Shown here: piece by piece, positions 37,694-37,987 of the stretch
How the letters are laid out: every line of letters begins with the position of its first letter
How positions within the stretch are numbered: the stretch's first letter is position 1
Source of the DNA: a virus
IMG/VR virus record: IMGVR_UViG_3300042553_000307
Location: 1 to 37,987 of that record
DNA length: 37,987 bases
Direction: 5' to 3' (one strand)
The notes under the pieces: generated by a model
The model's database searches: none
What the model was told of the DNA's origin: nothing
Seen by the model: the letters and a program-made list of their open reading frames with translations, nothing else
Program-made: the position numbers and the translations under genes

Positions 37694-37987
37694 CGAAGTG
37701 ACGCTAGCCAATACCCTAAGTGACGCTACCCACATGCGGCAGCAGGGAGGACTAACACCACAGCACTGGAATCTTCGTACAGACGCTTGCCCTGTAGGTG
37801 GACGCTTGTACACTACCGCAACCACATCGGGTGGGGCTGCCACCACGCTTCAATCGTCAACCCAAAACGCTTCTGATTCGACAAGTTACGCACCGCACAA
37901 AGCAAAGGATTTCTCTTTTTTTCTAGGCCCTTTGGCCTGAGTATTGGGGGGGGGGGCCCCCCCCCCGCCGCGGGCGCCCCCCGCGCC
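37694..37987 (+). other. right-end noncoding stretch and low-complexity terminus
   Basis: Holds two of the TGACGMTASCC words, a TTGACG box (37690-37695) with only a poor -10 (TACCCT), and after about 37905 a T-run, AGGCCCTTTGGCCT (a small 5-bp hairpin), then G and C homopolymers. An 80-codon frame in this stretch has no ribosome site or recognisable protein pattern and is not called. The end resembles the window's left end. Confidence 0.5.

Larger units (their letters stand above)
37164..37731 (+). repeat. three copies of TGACGMTASCC in the right-end control region
   Basis: TGACGATAGCC at 37164-37174, TGACGCTAGCC at 37699-37709, TGACGCTACCC at 37721-37731. The latter two are 22 bp apart and part of an 11-bp direct repeat AAGTGACGCTA. 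The first lies in a predicted promoter spacer, the second directly after a TTGACG box (37690-37695). A common regulator binding them is plausible. Confidence 0.5.

Noticed and set aside
37698-37940. 80-codon frame at the right end
   Set aside because: GTG start with no ribosome site, low-complexity Ser/Thr content and overlap with operator-like repeats and the homopolymer end.

Overview
The window reads as an almost complete genome of a temperate, tailed, siphovirus-like phage (about 38 kb, GC-rich), either as a free phage or as a contig cut from a circular genome. The evidence is one long co-oriented + strand block (117-35646) carrying recombination, replication, lysis-region, packaging, head and tail genes in canonical order, followed by a single convergent tyrosine integrase gene on the - strand and a small control region. 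Most neighbouring genes are joined by ATGA, GTGA or TGATG overlaps. I found no tRNA, rRNA, CRISPR or IS element. The host cannot be fixed from the sequence. A Sec signal peptide and a lipoprotein-like signal are compatible with a diderm host, and the style of the tail-fibre and small accessory proteins reminds me of aquatic metagenomic phages, possibly of Planctomycetota, but that is only a weak impression.

Layout. (1) 117-4467: small genes, a Bet/RecT annealing protein, a ParB-like DGQHR protein, an OB-fold-like protein with an SSB-type acidic tip, and a PD-(D/E)XK nuclease. Several gaps here hold hairpins. (2) 4467-9072: replication module with a primase-helicase fusion, a winged-helix initiator-like protein whose gene contains a very regular 22-bp iteron array (the best candidate origin), a LexA DNA-binding domain without its peptidase, and a complete sliding clamp. 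(3) 9351-12970: a small secreted protein, a RusA resolvase, a methyltransferase and two glycosyltransferases, and small HTH or acidic proteins. (4) 12973-15619: small membrane proteins, a papain-fold peptidase and a lipoprotein-like CxxCxGxG protein, probably the lysis or host-surface region. (5) 15623-17643: fibre-like protein and companions. (6) 17646-23493: HNH nuclease, TerS, TerL, portal, prohead protease, a small zinc-ribbon ORF missed by length cut-offs, and an HK97-type capsid protein closed by a strong terminator. (7) 23574-32437: a glycosyltransferase-like gene, then connector, head closure, tail completion, two tube-like proteins, a G/GT chaperone pair with a probable -1 frameshift, tape measure and tail-tip proteins. 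(8) 32445-35646: an AT-richer, Cys-rich island and accessory enzymes (HExxH protein, calcineurin-like phosphoesterase, nucleotide-modification-associated-like protein). (9) 35647-37987: integrase, divergent promoters with two CTGTACAG palindromes, an excisionase-like HTH protein and small rightward genes.

How it works together. If the two contig ends join, the rightward promoters at 36798-37180 lie directly upstream of the recombination and replication genes, giving the usual int / control / early / late order of a temperate phage. The initiator would bind the iterons inside its own gene, the primase-helicase would load there, and the phage clamp would recruit the host polymerase, since no DNA polymerase is encoded. 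Bet, the nuclease, the SSB-like protein and RusA form a recombination set. The most notable points are the intragenic iteron origin, the LexA-like mini-protein together with LexA-half-site-like palindromes at the integrase promoter, and glycosyltransferase genes in two places, one immediately after the capsid gene.
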